64,000 nucleotides of DNA from an uncultured Oscillospiraceae bacterium (GCA_900757655.1 CAAEOT010000021.1:29387-93386), one strand, 5' to 3'. Counted from the first letter of the stretch, positions 50,189 to 59,386 are shown. The notes: a model not told the origin generated them from the letters alone. Numbers and translations are program-made.

Positions 50189-51037
50189 ATGCCGGACACG
50201 CTGAATCTGTACTATGCCCGCATCGCCAACATGGGCGATCTGCTCAACCCGCTCATTATCGAGCGCTGCTTCGGCTATTCCGTCGAGCGCTGCTCGTTTC
50301 TCACCGGCGACCTGTGCGCCATCGGCAGCGGCCTGGCGCAGTATAAGCTGCACGGAAACCCGCTCATGAAGCTGCAGCAGTGCATCAACGGCCGGACGCA
50401 CCCGCACGTGGACGTCTGGGGCTCTGGATTCATCAACTATGACGATGCGCGCGGGCGCTTTTTCAAGCGCGACATGTGCTTTCACGCCGTGCGCGGCGAG
50501 CTGACGCGCCGCAGCGTTGAACGCATGACCGGCCGCACGCTCGACATCCCGACCGGCGACGGCGGCATTCTTGCAAGCGAGCTGCTGGACACGCCGCCGG
50601 AAAAACGGTATGATGTCGGCATCGTGCCGCACGTCTGCGACCTGAGCGACCCCGCCGTGACGGAGCTGCTGGGCCGGTATGAAAACGCAAAGTTCATCAA
50701 TGTCAAGGACGACCCCATCGCCGTGCTGACCGAGATTGCGCAGTGCCGCTGCATTCTCTCAAGCAGCCTGCATGGGCTGATCGCGGCCGACAGCTTCCAC
50801 ATTCCGAATCTGCACATCGTCTTTTCCGACCGCCCGCTCGGCGACGGGTATAAGTTCGATGATTACTACTCTGCCTACGACGTACCGCACCTGCCGCGCG
50901 ACCTGCGCGTGAGCGCGCCGCCCGACATTGCTGAGATCAAAGACGGCTGGCGCATCCGGCCGGAACAGGTTGAGGAGAAAAAGCGCCAGATGCGCACGGC
51001 CTTCCCCTATCCGGCCAGAAACGGAGACAATGCATGA
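50189..51037 (+). CDS. Polysaccharide pyruvyl transferase family protein
   Basis: 282 residues from MPDTLNLYYARIANMGDLLNPLI (GGAGG 8 bases upstream). The first part has the GD-x-L-NP signature of the PS_pyruv_trans family; further motifs are DVWGSGFIN, a GDGGILA region, and SSLHGLIAADSF, where the Ser-Leu-His is typical of these enzymes. Adds a pyruvate ketal from PEP to a sugar of a surface polymer, or a related transfer. Overlaps the next gene by 4 bases. Confidence 0.82.
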   Translation: MPDTLNLYYARIANMGDLLNPLIIERCFGYSVERCSFLTGDLCAIGSGLAQYKLHGNPLMKLQQCINGRTHPHVDVWGSGFINYDDARGRFFKRDMCFHAVRGELTRRSVERMTGRTLDIPTGDGGILASELLDTPPEKRYDVGIVPHVCDLSDPAVTELLGRYENAKFINVKDDPIAVLTEIAQCRCILSSSLHGLIAADSFHIPNLHIVFSDRPLGDGYKFDDYYSAYDVPHLPRDLRVSAPPDIAEIKDGWRIRPEQVEEKKRQMRTAFPYPARNGDNA

Positions 51038-51903
51038 ACGAACTGATTTCAGTCGTCATCCCGACCTACAACCGAAAGGACAAGCTGCCCGCGTGCATCG
51101 CGAGCGTGCTGGCGCAGACCTACCCGAACCTTGAGGTCATCGTCGTGGACGACGCCTCGACTGACGGCACGGAGCTCCTGTTCGACTGCAACATCGACCC
51201 GCGCGTGCACTACGTGCGCTACGGCGACAACCGCGGCGCGTGCTATGCCCGCAACCTCGGCGCGCAGCACGCACATGGCAGCATTCTTGCCTTTCAGGAC
51301 AGCGACGATCTCTGGCACCCGGACAAACTGCAAAAGCAGTACGACCTGCTCACGGCCACTGGGGCCGACCTGTGCTACTGCGGCATGAACCGCGTCGCCG
51401 CAAACGGCAGCTCGTTTTACTATCCCGTGCACGCGCCGCACCCCGGCCGCGCGCTGGAGGACTTTCTGGCCGAGAACCGGGCCAGCACCCAGACCATGCT
51501 CATGCACCGCGCCGTGTGGGAGGCTGTGCGCTTCGACGAGAGCATCCGCCGCTATCAGGACTGGGACTTTGCCATCCGGGCGGCCGAGCGCTTCCGGCTC
51601 GTGTACCTGCCGGAGGCGCTGGTGGAGTCTGAGGTCGGCGGCGACAGCATCTCCGCCGTCGTCAAGTCCTACCCCCACCTGCTGCGGCTGTATGAAAAGC
51701 ACGCGGCGCTCTACCGGCGTTTCCCGCGCAGCGACGCCGTCATGAACCGCCGTCTCGGCAAACGCTGCCACCCGACGGATCCGGCGCGCGCCGCCGCGCA
51801 CTTCCGCAAAAGTTTCCGGCTCAGCCGCAACCCCTACGACCTGAGCTACTACCTCGCCGACTGCCTGCGCGCCCGCCGGCAGCAGAAAGGACAGACACCA
51901 TGA
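51034..51903 (+). CDS. GT2 family glycosyltransferase
   Basis: 289 residues with the GT-A start SVVIPTYNRKDKLPACIASVLAQTYPNLEVIVVDDASTDGT in outline, DXD-like metal site in FQDSDDLWHP (Asp-Ser-Asp), and the acceptor-region Asp in YQDWDFAIRAAE. Transfers a sugar from a nucleotide donor to a glycan under assembly on the cytoplasmic side. Overlaps both neighbours by 4 bases. Confidence 0.9.
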   Translation: MNELISVVIPTYNRKDKLPACIASVLAQTYPNLEVIVVDDASTDGTELLFDCNIDPRVHYVRYGDNRGACYARNLGAQHAHGSILAFQDSDDLWHPDKLQKQYDLLTATGADLCYCGMNRVAANGSSFYYPVHAPHPGRALEDFLAENRASTQTMLMHRAVWEAVRFDESIRRYQDWDFAIRAAERFRLVYLPEALVESEVGGDSISAVVKSYPHLLRLYEKHAALYRRFPRSDAVMNRRLGKRCHPTDPARAAAHFRKSFRLSRNPYDLSYYLADCLRARRQQKGQTP

Positions 51904-52820
51904 CCGCATTTGTCATTTTGCATTACCGCGCCATCGACACGACCCGCAGCTGCGTCAAAAGCATCCGCGCGCTCGCAGGCGACAAGCACATCGTCATCGT
52001 TGACAACGCCTCCCCGAACGGCACGGGCGCGGTTTTGGCGGAGGAATTCGCCGCGAGCCCGGACGTGACCGTGCTTCTGCACGGCAAAAACGACGGGTTT
52101 GCCCGCGGCAACAACGTCGGCACGCGCTGGGTGTGCACGCATCTGGATGCGGACTTCACCGTCGTGCTCAACAACGACGTCGAGATCCCGCAGCACGACT
52201 TCATCCCCCAGATTGCGCGCATTTACGCGCAGCACCCGTTCGACCTGCTGGGGCCGGATATCGTGTCGGTGTTCTCCGGCATCCACCAGAGCCCGAAAAC
52301 GTTGCACGGCTGCACGCTCGAGAGCGTGCGGCACAAGCGCGCCTGCGTTGCGCGCAGCAAGAACCCCATTCTCCTGCTGCTGAGCAGCGGCGAGAAAAAC
52401 AGCCCCGCCATCTGGCGGCTCGTGCAGATCCGCAACCGCAAAAAGCAGCACATCGACACGACGCAGCCCACGGAAGGCGTCGTGCTGCACGGCTCGTGCG
52501 TGATCTTCTCGCAGCGCTATCTTGCCCGCCACCCGGAACCGTTTTATCCGAAAACGTTCATGTACTACGAGATGGAGATCCTCGACTGGCTCTGCCGTCA
52601 GGACGGCAGCGTCGTGCGCTACGACCCGTCGATTTCCGTGCTGCACTATCAATATGTGGCCTCGAAGATGGAGTACCGCTCGATCGTGCGGCGCTCGAAG
52701 TTTGTGATCGACTGCCTGCTCGACTCGCTCGACGCGGCCGAGGCACTCATCCTCGCGTCGGAGGCGTCAGAGCCGGAAGGGGCACAGCCGGTAAACACCA
52801 TCGCGCTCGCGGACGCCTGA
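51900..52820 (+). CDS. GT2 family glycosyltransferase (rhamnosyltransferase-like)
   Basis: 306 residues. GT-A fold: FVILHYRAIDTTRSCVKSI, IVDNASPNGTG, FARGNNVG and the metal-binding NNDVEIP (DXD form D-V-E). The arrangement N-D-D-E-x-P with a late FYPKTFMYYEMEI resembles WbbL-type rhamnosyltransferases, which fits rfbC and rfbD in the same operon. Confidence 0.87.
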   Translation: MTAFVILHYRAIDTTRSCVKSIRALAGDKHIVIVDNASPNGTGAVLAEEFAASPDVTVLLHGKNDGFARGNNVGTRWVCTHLDADFTVVLNNDVEIPQHDFIPQIARIYAQHPFDLLGPDIVSVFSGIHQSPKTLHGCTLESVRHKRACVARSKNPILLLLSSGEKNSPAIWRLVQIRNRKKQHIDTTQPTEGVVLHGSCVIFSQRYLARHPEPFYPKTFMYYEMEILDWLCRQDGSVVRYDPSISVLHYQYVASKMEYRSIVRRSKFVIDCLLDSLDAAEALILASEASEPEGAQPVNTIALADA

Positions 52821-52845
52821 GCGCGCAGAAAGGCTGTATTTTCCC

Positions 52846-53733
52846 ATGAAAAAGAAAAAAGTCCGTCGCACAAGCCGGGCATTTTATGCAGCGCTCTCTT
52901 ATATTTCTCCGCGGTGGAATACGGAGCTTTTGTATCTGCGCAAGTTCGGCCGTCTGCCGGATCTGAAGCACCCGCAGACGCTCAACGAAAAGCTGCTCAG
53001 GCAAAAGCTTGAGCGCTTCGGCACCGACCCTGTCGTGCGCCGCTGCGCGGACAAATACCGCGTGCGCGACTATGTGGCCGGGTGCGGCTGCGGCGGCACG
53101 CTCAACCGCCTGCTCGCCGTGTACGACCGGCCGGAGGACATCGACTGGGACGCGCTGCCGGAGCAGTTTGCCGTCAAGTGGAACTTCGGCTGCGGCTACA
53201 ACCTCATCTGCGCGGACAAACGCGCGCTCGACACGGCCGCTGCCGAAAAGCAGCTGCGCGCCTGGGGGCGCGAACCGTTCTGGGCGTACTACTCCGAGCT
53301 CCAGTACCGCCACGTTGAGAAAAAGCTGCTCGTGGAGGAATACATCGGCAGTGCGGACGGCACGCTGCCAGAGGACTATAAATTTTACTGCTTCCACGGC
53401 CGGGCAGTTTGTGTTATGCTCTGCGTGGGGCGCGACGAGGGCTGGCCGAAGTTTTATTTCTTCGACCGGGACTTTCGGCTCCTACGCATCAACCGCGACT
53501 CGCAGGCCGCGCCCGAGGGCTTCACGCTGCCGAAACCGGCGGGGCTGGACGAGGCCTTCGCCATTGCCGACCGGCTGAGCAAGCCGTTTGACTTTGTGCG
53601 CGTGGACCTGTACCTCACGCCGCGCGGCGTGCGCTTCGGCGAGCTGACATTCACCCCGGCGGCCGCGCTGGACAACAAGCGTCTGCCGGAGACCGACCTG
53701 CGCTTTGGCCGCATGATGGAGGAAACGCTATGA
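52846..53733 (+). CDS. TupA-like ATP-grasp protein
   Basis: 295 residues. Typical TupA-like opening (LRKFGRLPDLKHPQTLNEKLLRQKL), then CADKYRVRDYV, FAVKWNFGCGYN, LLVEEYIG and KFYCFHGRAVCVML followed by FDRDFRLL. It ends VRVDLYLTPRGVRFGELTFTPAA with the Glu of the ATP-grasp metal site. TupA family proteins take part in teichuronopeptide or polymer assembly as ATP-dependent ligases. Overlaps the next gene by 4 bases. Confidence 0.85.
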   Translation: MKKKKVRRTSRAFYAALSYISPRWNTELLYLRKFGRLPDLKHPQTLNEKLLRQKLERFGTDPVVRRCADKYRVRDYVAGCGCGGTLNRLLAVYDRPEDIDWDALPEQFAVKWNFGCGYNLICADKRALDTAAAEKQLRAWGREPFWAYYSELQYRHVEKKLLVEEYIGSADGTLPEDYKFYCFHGRAVCVMLCVGRDEGWPKFYFFDRDFRLLRINRDSQAAPEGFTLPKPAGLDEAFAIADRLSKPFDFVRVDLYLTPRGVRFGELTFTPAAALDNKRLPETDLRFGRMMEETL

Positions 53734-54833
53734 ACATTGCCATTCTCGGCGCTGGAAACAGCGGCTGCGCGCTCGCATCCGATTACGCCGCGCGCGGCCA
53801 CGAGGTCACGCTCATCAAGACCTCGCACAGTCTGCATGACGACAACTTTGCGCATCTGTGCGCCGCCGGCGGCCGGATGCGCATCCATGATTTCGGCAAA
53901 GAGACCGACTGCGTCATCGCGCATCTGTCGCGCGACGTGGCCGACGTCCGGGCCAAGGACGTCGTGCTCCTGTGCACGCAGACAGGGTATCACCCGGACG
54001 TACTGCGGCGCGTCGTGCCGTTTCTGACGCCGGGGCAGATCCTGCTGATGGTGCCGGGCTACCTCTCAACCGCCTACGCGCTGGGGCTGCACCCGGCTGA
54101 CGGCGTGATCCTCGCCGAGGCGGAGAGCAACTTCATCGACGGGCGCATCGGCGCACCCGGGGAGTTTCAGGTGGGCTTCCGCAACGTGCGCAACCCCATC
54201 GGCATCTACCCGCACAGCGCGCTCCCGGCAGCCCGGGAGGTGCTCGACCGGCTGGGCACGCCGTTTGTGTATCTCAAGAGCGTGGCCGAGGCCGCGCTGC
54301 ACAACCCGAATATGATCGTACACACGGTCGGCGCCGTGATGAGCATCCCGCGCATTGAGGCCACGCACGGCGATTACTGCATGTATCACGAAGTGTTCAC
54401 GCCGTCGGTCTGGAACCTGCTCGAAGCGCTCGACGGCGAGAAAATGCGCGTACTCGAGCGGCTCGGCTGTGACCCGGTGCCGTATGTCGAGGCGTGCAAA
54501 TTCCGCAACAGTCTCGACGATGCGCGCGACGCGAAGGAGGTCTTTTTCGCCTACGCCGCCATGCCGGAGCGGGCAAAGGGGCCGCTGAATGTGCGCTCGC
54601 GCTACATCACGGAGGACGTGCCGCAGGGACTCGGCCTGCTGGAGTCGCTGGGCGCGGCGCTGGGCGTGCCGACGCCGGTGTGCTCGTCGCTGATCGAGAT
54701 CGCCTCGGCGGCGCTCGGGTGTGACCTGCGCGCACAGGGCCGCACGATCGAGCGGCTCGGCCGGGACAACATCCGGACCATTCTGGACGATGCAGAGAGG
54801 GGCGCTGAGCCATGTCCCGCTGGAACGCACTGA
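53730..54833 (+). CDS. NAD(P)-dependent octopine/nopaline dehydrogenase family protein
   Basis: 367 residues. Rossmann domain with GAGNSGCALA near residues 7-16 and a VVLLCTQTGYH segment, then a helical opine-dehydrogenase domain from about residue 180 (NPNMIVHTVGAVMSI and EATHGDYCMYHE, where the His-x-Asp pair is the family active site region). Reduces an imine formed from an amino acid and a keto acid, or related ketone. In a surface-glycan operon it may make an unusual amino-sugar or N-carboxyalkyl amino acid building block, to be attached by the ATP-grasp proteins next to it (inference). Confidence 0.75.
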   Translation: MNIAILGAGNSGCALASDYAARGHEVTLIKTSHSLHDDNFAHLCAAGGRMRIHDFGKETDCVIAHLSRDVADVRAKDVVLLCTQTGYHPDVLRRVVPFLTPGQILLMVPGYLSTAYALGLHPADGVILAEAESNFIDGRIGAPGEFQVGFRNVRNPIGIYPHSALPAAREVLDRLGTPFVYLKSVAEAALHNPNMIVHTVGAVMSIPRIEATHGDYCMYHEVFTPSVWNLLEALDGEKMRVLERLGCDPVPYVEACKFRNSLDDARDAKEVFFAYAAMPERAKGPLNVRSRYITEDVPQGLGLLESLGAALGVPTPVCSSLIEIASAALGCDLRAQGRTIERLGRDNIRTILDDAERGAEPCPAGTH

Positions 54834-55813
54834 AAAAAACCTACCGCATGTGTACGCGCCTGCGCGCGCAGCGCGGCGGCAGCCGGACGGGCTATCTGCT
54901 CGACGCGCTGTGGTGCAGCGTGCGGCACGGCGCATCACCGGAAAACTACTTCGTGCTCCGGTTTTTCGACCTGCCGGACTGGCAGCGCGCGGCCTTCCTC
55001 ACATCGGGCCGCTCCGGCGCGCTCGACCGGGCGCTCAACCGCAATGCTGCTGCGGCGGAAAAGGAAGCGCTCGCGAACAAGGCGCGCTTTCTCACGATGT
55101 TCGCGCCCGATGTCCGGCGGTCACACGTCTACGCGCCGGAGGCGGACTTTGCCGCTTTCAGCGCCTTTCTGGACGGGAACAACACGTTCCTTCTCAAACC
55201 CGTGAGCGGCACGATGGGCCGCGGTATCGAGCGCTGCCGCAGCGCCGCCATCCCTGACCGCGCCGCGTTTTACGATGACTGCCGCGCGCAGCGGCTGCTG
55301 CTCGAGGCGCCCATCCGGCAGCACCCCGCGCTCGAGACGCTCAGCCCCGGGTGCGTCAACAGTGTGCGCGTCAACGCCGCGCGCGACCGTGACGGCCGCG
55401 TCCGGCTCATCGGCGCGTGCCTCAAGTGCGGCGGCAAAGGCGCCGCGACCGATAACTTCCACACCGGCGGCATCGCCTACCCACTGGAGCTCGCATCCGG
55501 CTGCGTCTCCGGCCCGGGACGCAGCAACACCGATCTGTGCGATTATACCCGCCACCCGGCATCGGGCGCGTATCTGCCCGGATTCCAGATCCCGTTCTGG
55601 CCGGAGCTCACCGCGTGCGTGCACCGGGCCATGGACCGCGTGCCCGGCATGGGCTACGTCGGCTGGGACATCGCCGTCACGCCCGACGGACCGGAGCTCA
55701 TTGAGGGCAACTGGCACTGGCCGGGCGGCAACATCATTCAATTCGACGGAGTGGGCAAATATCCGCTGCTCCGGGACTGTGCAGGTGAAACCGATGAAGA
55801 ACATCCTCACTGA
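54812..55813 (+). CDS. Sugar-transfer-associated ATP-grasp family protein (paralogue 3)
   Basis: 333 residues, overlapping the previous gene by 22 bases. Basic N-terminus (LKKTYRMCTRLRAQRGG). The ATP-grasp core shows FLLKPVSGTMGRGI, HPALETLSPGCVNSVRVNA, KGAATDNFHTGGIAYPLE, HPASGAYLPGFQIPFW and VGWDIAVTPDGPELIEGNWHWPGG. Same motif order as the other copies in this window. Confidence 0.82.
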   Translation: MSRWNALKKTYRMCTRLRAQRGGSRTGYLLDALWCSVRHGASPENYFVLRFFDLPDWQRAAFLTSGRSGALDRALNRNAAAAEKEALANKARFLTMFAPDVRRSHVYAPEADFAAFSAFLDGNNTFLLKPVSGTMGRGIERCRSAAIPDRAAFYDDCRAQRLLLEAPIRQHPALETLSPGCVNSVRVNAARDRDGRVRLIGACLKCGGKGAATDNFHTGGIAYPLELASGCVSGPGRSNTDLCDYTRHPASGAYLPGFQIPFWPELTACVHRAMDRVPGMGYVGWDIAVTPDGPELIEGNWHWPGGNIIQFDGVGKYPLLRDCAGETDEEHPH

Positions 55814-56870
55814 AAATAAACTGGTCAAAAATCTCCGCGCCTACCCCGTGCTGCACAAGCGCTGGCGCGGCTATATCCAGGGCGTCCGCGAACTGCCGGA
55901 GGGCTTCACGGCCGAGCAGCTCTTTCACGACTACCTCAAGGTACGGCGCAGCAACCCCGAAAAGCGCGTGTCCATGTCCGAGTACATGATCTTCGGCTTC
56001 TACGGCCTGACGACCGCGCAGCAAAAGCAGTATCTGACTGACGTGGAGGCGACCCTGCTCATGCGGCCGTACAACAGCGCCGCCGAGCCGTACCTCAAGA
56101 GCAAGGTGACATTTCTGAAAAACTTCACGCAGTTTGTCAGCCGCGGCTGGCTGTACCTGCCGGAGAGCGATCTTGCGGCGTTTGACGCCTTTGTGCACCG
56201 ATACCACAGCATCGCACTCAAACCGCAGTATTCCAGCTGGGGCATCGGCTTTCGCAAGCTGACGGAGGCCGAGTGGGACGCAGCATCCGACCGGCAGGCG
56301 CTGTTTGATGAGCTGTGCGCGGACAAGTATCTGGCCGAGGAATTCATCCGTTCCGATGCATCGCTCGCGCACTTTCACCCGGAGTCGCTCAACACGCTGC
56401 GCGTGATCACGTTCCGCCGCGGCGAGCGCTTTGAGGTCTTTGGTGCGGGCCTGCGCGTGGGCAATAACGGCCTGCACGTCGACAACGCCCACGGCGGCGG
56501 CATCTTCTGCGAGATCGACCCGGCCACCGGCGTCATCATGACCGACGGGCTCGACGAGCACGGCAACAGCTACATCCTGCACCCGATGACCGGTGTGCGC
56601 TTTCGCGGCACGCCCATCCCGCAGTGGGAGGAGATCTGCGCCTTCTGCCGCAGTGCCGCGCAGACGCTGCCGTGCCTGCGCGTCGTCGGCTGGGACGTGG
56701 CCATTCTGCCCGGCGGCAAGCTGGAGCTCATCGAGGGCAATCACAACCCGGGTATGAACATCGTGCAGGCACCGGCCAAGCATGGCGTGCATGACAAGTT
56801 CGCGCACTTGCTGCTCGACTTTTACGGCGACCCGGCGCAGTACGCCTACGAGACGGTAAAAAAGCCATGA
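55794..56870 (+). CDS. Sugar-transfer-associated ATP-grasp family protein (paralogue 4)
   Basis: 358 residues from the ATG at 55794 (AGGTG upstream), overlapping the previous gene by 20 bases. Core motifs: SIALKPQYSSWGIGF, HPESLNTLRVITF, RVGNNGLHVDNAHGGGIF, HPMTGVRFRGTPIPQW and VGWDVAILPGGKLELIEGNHNPGM. Closest in pattern to paralogue 1 at 45093-46160 (HP-x-TGVRFRG-x-P). Overlaps rfbC by 4 bases. Confidence 0.82.
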   Translation: MKNILTENKLVKNLRAYPVLHKRWRGYIQGVRELPEGFTAEQLFHDYLKVRRSNPEKRVSMSEYMIFGFYGLTTAQQKQYLTDVEATLLMRPYNSAAEPYLKSKVTFLKNFTQFVSRGWLYLPESDLAAFDAFVHRYHSIALKPQYSSWGIGFRKLTEAEWDAASDRQALFDELCADKYLAEEFIRSDASLAHFHPESLNTLRVITFRRGERFEVFGAGLRVGNNGLHVDNAHGGGIFCEIDPATGVIMTDGLDEHGNSYILHPMTGVRFRGTPIPQWEEICAFCRSAAQTLPCLRVVGWDVAILPGGKLELIEGNHNPGMNIVQAPAKHGVHDKFAHLLLDFYGDPAQYAYETVKKP

Positions 56871-57418
56871 GCAACTTCACGTTTACGCCCACGGACATTC
56901 CCGGCGTGCAGATCGTGGACGTCAAAGCATACGGCGACGCGCGCGGGTACTTCATGGAGACCTACAAGGCCGCCGACTTTGCGGCCGCCGGCATCCGGGA
57001 CACATTCGTGCAGGACAATCAGTCCGGCTCGCAGCGCGGCGTACTGCGCGGGCTGCACTTTCAAAAGCAGCACCAGCAGGCAAAACTCGTGCGCGCGATC
57101 TGCGGCGAGATCTTCGACGTCGCCGTCGACCTGCGCCGCGGCAGCGCGACCTACGGCCGCTGGACCGGCGTGCTGCTCAGCGCGGACAACCGCCGCCAGC
57201 TCTATATCCCGCGCGGCTTCGCGCACGGGTTTCAGGTGCTGAGCGAGCAGGCCGTCTTTGCCTACAAGTGCGACGATGTCTACCACCCCGAGAACGAGGG
57301 CGGCATCCGCTGGGACGATACGGACATCGGCATCGTCTGGCCGGGGCAGGACATGCCCATCCTCAGCGAAAAGGATCAACACTGGCCGGCGCTGCGCGCG
57401 CTCGGCATTGAACTGTGA
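56867..57418 (+). CDS. rfbC: dTDP-4-dehydrorhamnose 3,5-epimerase
   Basis: 183 residues, full length. Motifs: DARGYFMETY, catalytic His in LRGLHFQ, AVDLRRGSATYG, and Tyr/Asp region YIPRGFAHGF. Epimerises dTDP-4-keto-6-deoxyglucose at C3 and C5. Next to rfbD; rfbA and rfbB are not in the window. Confidence 0.96.
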   Translation: MSNFTFTPTDIPGVQIVDVKAYGDARGYFMETYKAADFAAAGIRDTFVQDNQSGSQRGVLRGLHFQKQHQQAKLVRAICGEIFDVAVDLRRGSATYGRWTGVLLSADNRRQLYIPRGFAHGFQVLSEQAVFAYKCDDVYHPENEGGIRWDDTDIGIVWPGQDMPILSEKDQHWPALRALGIEL

Positions 57419-57445
57419 CGCGGCGCACGCTGCGGAGGTGAGCCT

Positions 57446-58348
57446 ATGAAAATTCTCGTCACGGGCGCCAATGGCCTGCTCGGCAGCGCCGTCACGGAGG
57501 AGGTCCTGCGGCGCGGCCATACCTGCATTGCGACCGGGCGCGCGCCGCAGCCCCGCTGTGCGGACGCGACCGTGTATGCGCAGGCCGATCTCTGCGACCC
57601 ACAGGCCGTGCAGGCGCTCATCACGGACACGCAGCCGGACGCCGTCATCCACTGCGCCGCCTGGACGGACGTGGACGGCGCAGAGCTGCCGGGAAATCGG
57701 GAGCAGGTATTCGCCATCAACGCCGGCGGCACGAAAAACGTGGCCGAGGCCTGCCGCGGCACGGACTGCAAGATGATCTACATCACGACGGACTACGTCT
57801 TTGACGGGACGGACACTGCCCCCTACCCCGCCGACTGCGAGCGCTTCGCGCCGCTGAACGTCTACGGGCAGAGCAAGCTTGCCGGCGAACGTGCCGTGCT
57901 TGAAATGCTCGAGCGGTACTTCATCGTGCGCACATCATGGGTCTACGGCGCGGGCGGCAAAAACTTCGTGAGCACCATGCTGCAGCTGAGCCGAACACAC
58001 GACGCGCTGCGCGTCGTCAGCGACCAGATCGGCACGCCGACCTACGCGCCCGACCTCGCGCGGCTGCTCGCCGACATGGTCGAGACCGATCGTTACGGCC
58101 GCTACAACGCGGTCAACAGCGGCGGCTGCGTGAGCTGGTATGACTTCGCCTGCGCCATTTTCCGCGCAGCCGGCATCCCCGTGACCGTGCTGCCGGTCAC
58201 GACGGAGGAATACGGCCGGAGCCTTGCTGCGCGGCCGCACAGCAGCCGGCTGGACACCGGAAAGCTGGCCGGATCCGGCTTTGCCCCCCTGCCGGACTGG
58301 CAGGACGCACTCGCGCGCTACCTCGCGCTCGAGCAAACACAGACATAA
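57446..58348 (+). CDS. rfbD: dTDP-4-dehydrorhamnose reductase
   Basis: 300 residues; CGGAGGTG upstream. Extended SDR with TGANGLLGSAV, catalytic YGQSK (Y-x3-K as VYGQSKLAGE) and the WVYG motif. Reduces dTDP-4-keto-L-rhamnose with NAD(P)H to dTDP-L-rhamnose, substrate for the rhamnosyltransferase-like GT2. Last gene of the plus-strand unit. Confidence 0.95.
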   Translation: MKILVTGANGLLGSAVTEEVLRRGHTCIATGRAPQPRCADATVYAQADLCDPQAVQALITDTQPDAVIHCAAWTDVDGAELPGNREQVFAINAGGTKNVAEACRGTDCKMIYITTDYVFDGTDTAPYPADCERFAPLNVYGQSKLAGERAVLEMLERYFIVRTSWVYGAGGKNFVSTMLQLSRTHDALRVVSDQIGTPTYAPDLARLLADMVETDRYGRYNAVNSGGCVSWYDFACAIFRAAGIPVTVLPVTTEEYGRSLAARPHSSRLDTGKLAGSGFAPLPDWQDALARYLALEQTQT

Positions 58349-58359
58349 AACTCAAAATC

Positions 58360-58408
58360 GCATTTGCCCCCGCGCAGCCACGGCTGCGCGGGGGCAAATG
58401 CATTTTTT
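58360..58408. terminator. Strong terminator at the end of the glycan operon (bidirectional)
   Basis: A 20-bp perfect stem (58360-58379 with 58382-58401) followed by ATTTTTT on the plus strand. It also lies just beyond the stop of the converging lysR gene. Confidence 0.93.
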
Positions 58409-58414
58409 CTTCTC

Positions 58415-59299
58415 TCAGCGTTTCGGCTTGACCAGCGACACGAACGACCGGATGCCCGTGTCCTGCGAGCCGCGCGGATAGACCAGCAGTGTGCGCGCCT
58501 TCGCCCGGAAACCGTGCAGCGGGCGAAAAACGACGCCGGAGATCCCCCAATCGGCCATGCTCGCCGGCATGATGCTGAAGGCAATGCCGGTGTTGATGAT
58601 GAGGGCGATGCTGTAAAAATCGTCGGCGTACATGCGCTTATTGTCCCGCAGGCCCATGTTGGCATACATGCCCGCGATCAGCCCCGCTGAGGGCTGACTG
58701 TCCTGTGCACGGTTGAGCACGATCGGCATCCCCTTGAGTTCTCGCGGATGGATCGTCTGTTTTTCCGCCAGTGGGTGCGAAGCGCTGATCATGACCATGC
58801 ACGGATCCGAGAGCGTGACGCGGCTGTCGAGCCCCTTGCCGAGCTCCACGCCGAAGCCGGAAAGCACAGCCATGTCCAGCCGCCCTTCGGCCAGCGCGTC
58901 GAGCAGGCTCCGGTTGCTGCCGAGCTGAAACTCGATCTCCGCCTCCGGGTGCAGGCGGTGATACTTGCGGATCTGCGAAACGATGGTCCACAGCTCATAG
59001 GCCCCGGCGTAGCCGATGCGCAGATCCGTCGCATTGCCGAGCGCGATCTTCTTGCCCTGCGCCGCGGCGTCGTTGTAGCGGATCATGAGCTGCTTGCACT
59101 GCCGGTAGAACACCTCGCCCGCCGGCGTCAGGCTCACGCCGCGCTTGCCGCGCACAAACAGCGCATAGCCGAGTTCCTGCTCGAGCAGCTTGATCTGCTG
59201 GCTGACGGCCGTCTGCGAGATGCACTGCTCCTCGGCAGCGCGGGTAAAATTGAGGTGCTCTGCAGCCGATAAGAACACCGGAAGGCGCTGAATGCTCAC
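58415..59299 (-). CDS. LysR-family transcriptional regulator
   Basis: 294 residues from the GTG at 59299 (AAGGAG 10 bases upstream), the usual LysR length; in-frame starts further up are not preceded by a site. N-terminal winged HTH with LPVFLSAAEHLNFTRAAEE and SQTAVSQQIKLLEQELG; effector-binding domain from about residue 60. Encoded divergently from the SDR-CoA-transferase-flavoprotein operon, whose promoter it probably controls, as LysR proteins usually do. Confidence 0.9.
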   Translation of the reverse strand: MSIQRLPVFLSAAEHLNFTRAAEEQCISQTAVSQQIKLLEQELGYALFVRGKRGVSLTPAGEVFYRQCKQLMIRYNDAAAQGKKIALGNATDLRIGYAGAYELWTIVSQIRKYHRLHPEAEIEFQLGSNRSLLDALAEGRLDMAVLSGFGVELGKGLDSRVTLSDPCMVMISASHPLAEKQTIHPRELKGMPIVLNRAQDSQPSAGLIAGMYANMGLRDNKRMYADDFYSIALIINTGIAFSIMPASMADWGISGVVFRPLHGFRAKARTLLVYPRGSQDTGIRSFVSLVKPKR

Positions 59300-59357
59300 A
59301 GTTTCCACACTCCTTGTCGAATAAGCAACGCTCAGCAGCGAAACATTGCTTTCCTTT

Positions 59358-59386
59358 ATTATATCCATAACTTTTTCTTCTGACAA
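59358..59386 (-). promoter_or_regulatory. Promoter of lysR
   Basis: Minus strand TTGTCA (59381-59386), 17-base spacer, TATAAT (59358-59363). Its -35 is only 15 bases from the divergent -35, so the two promoters face away from a shared regulator site. Confidence 0.75.
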
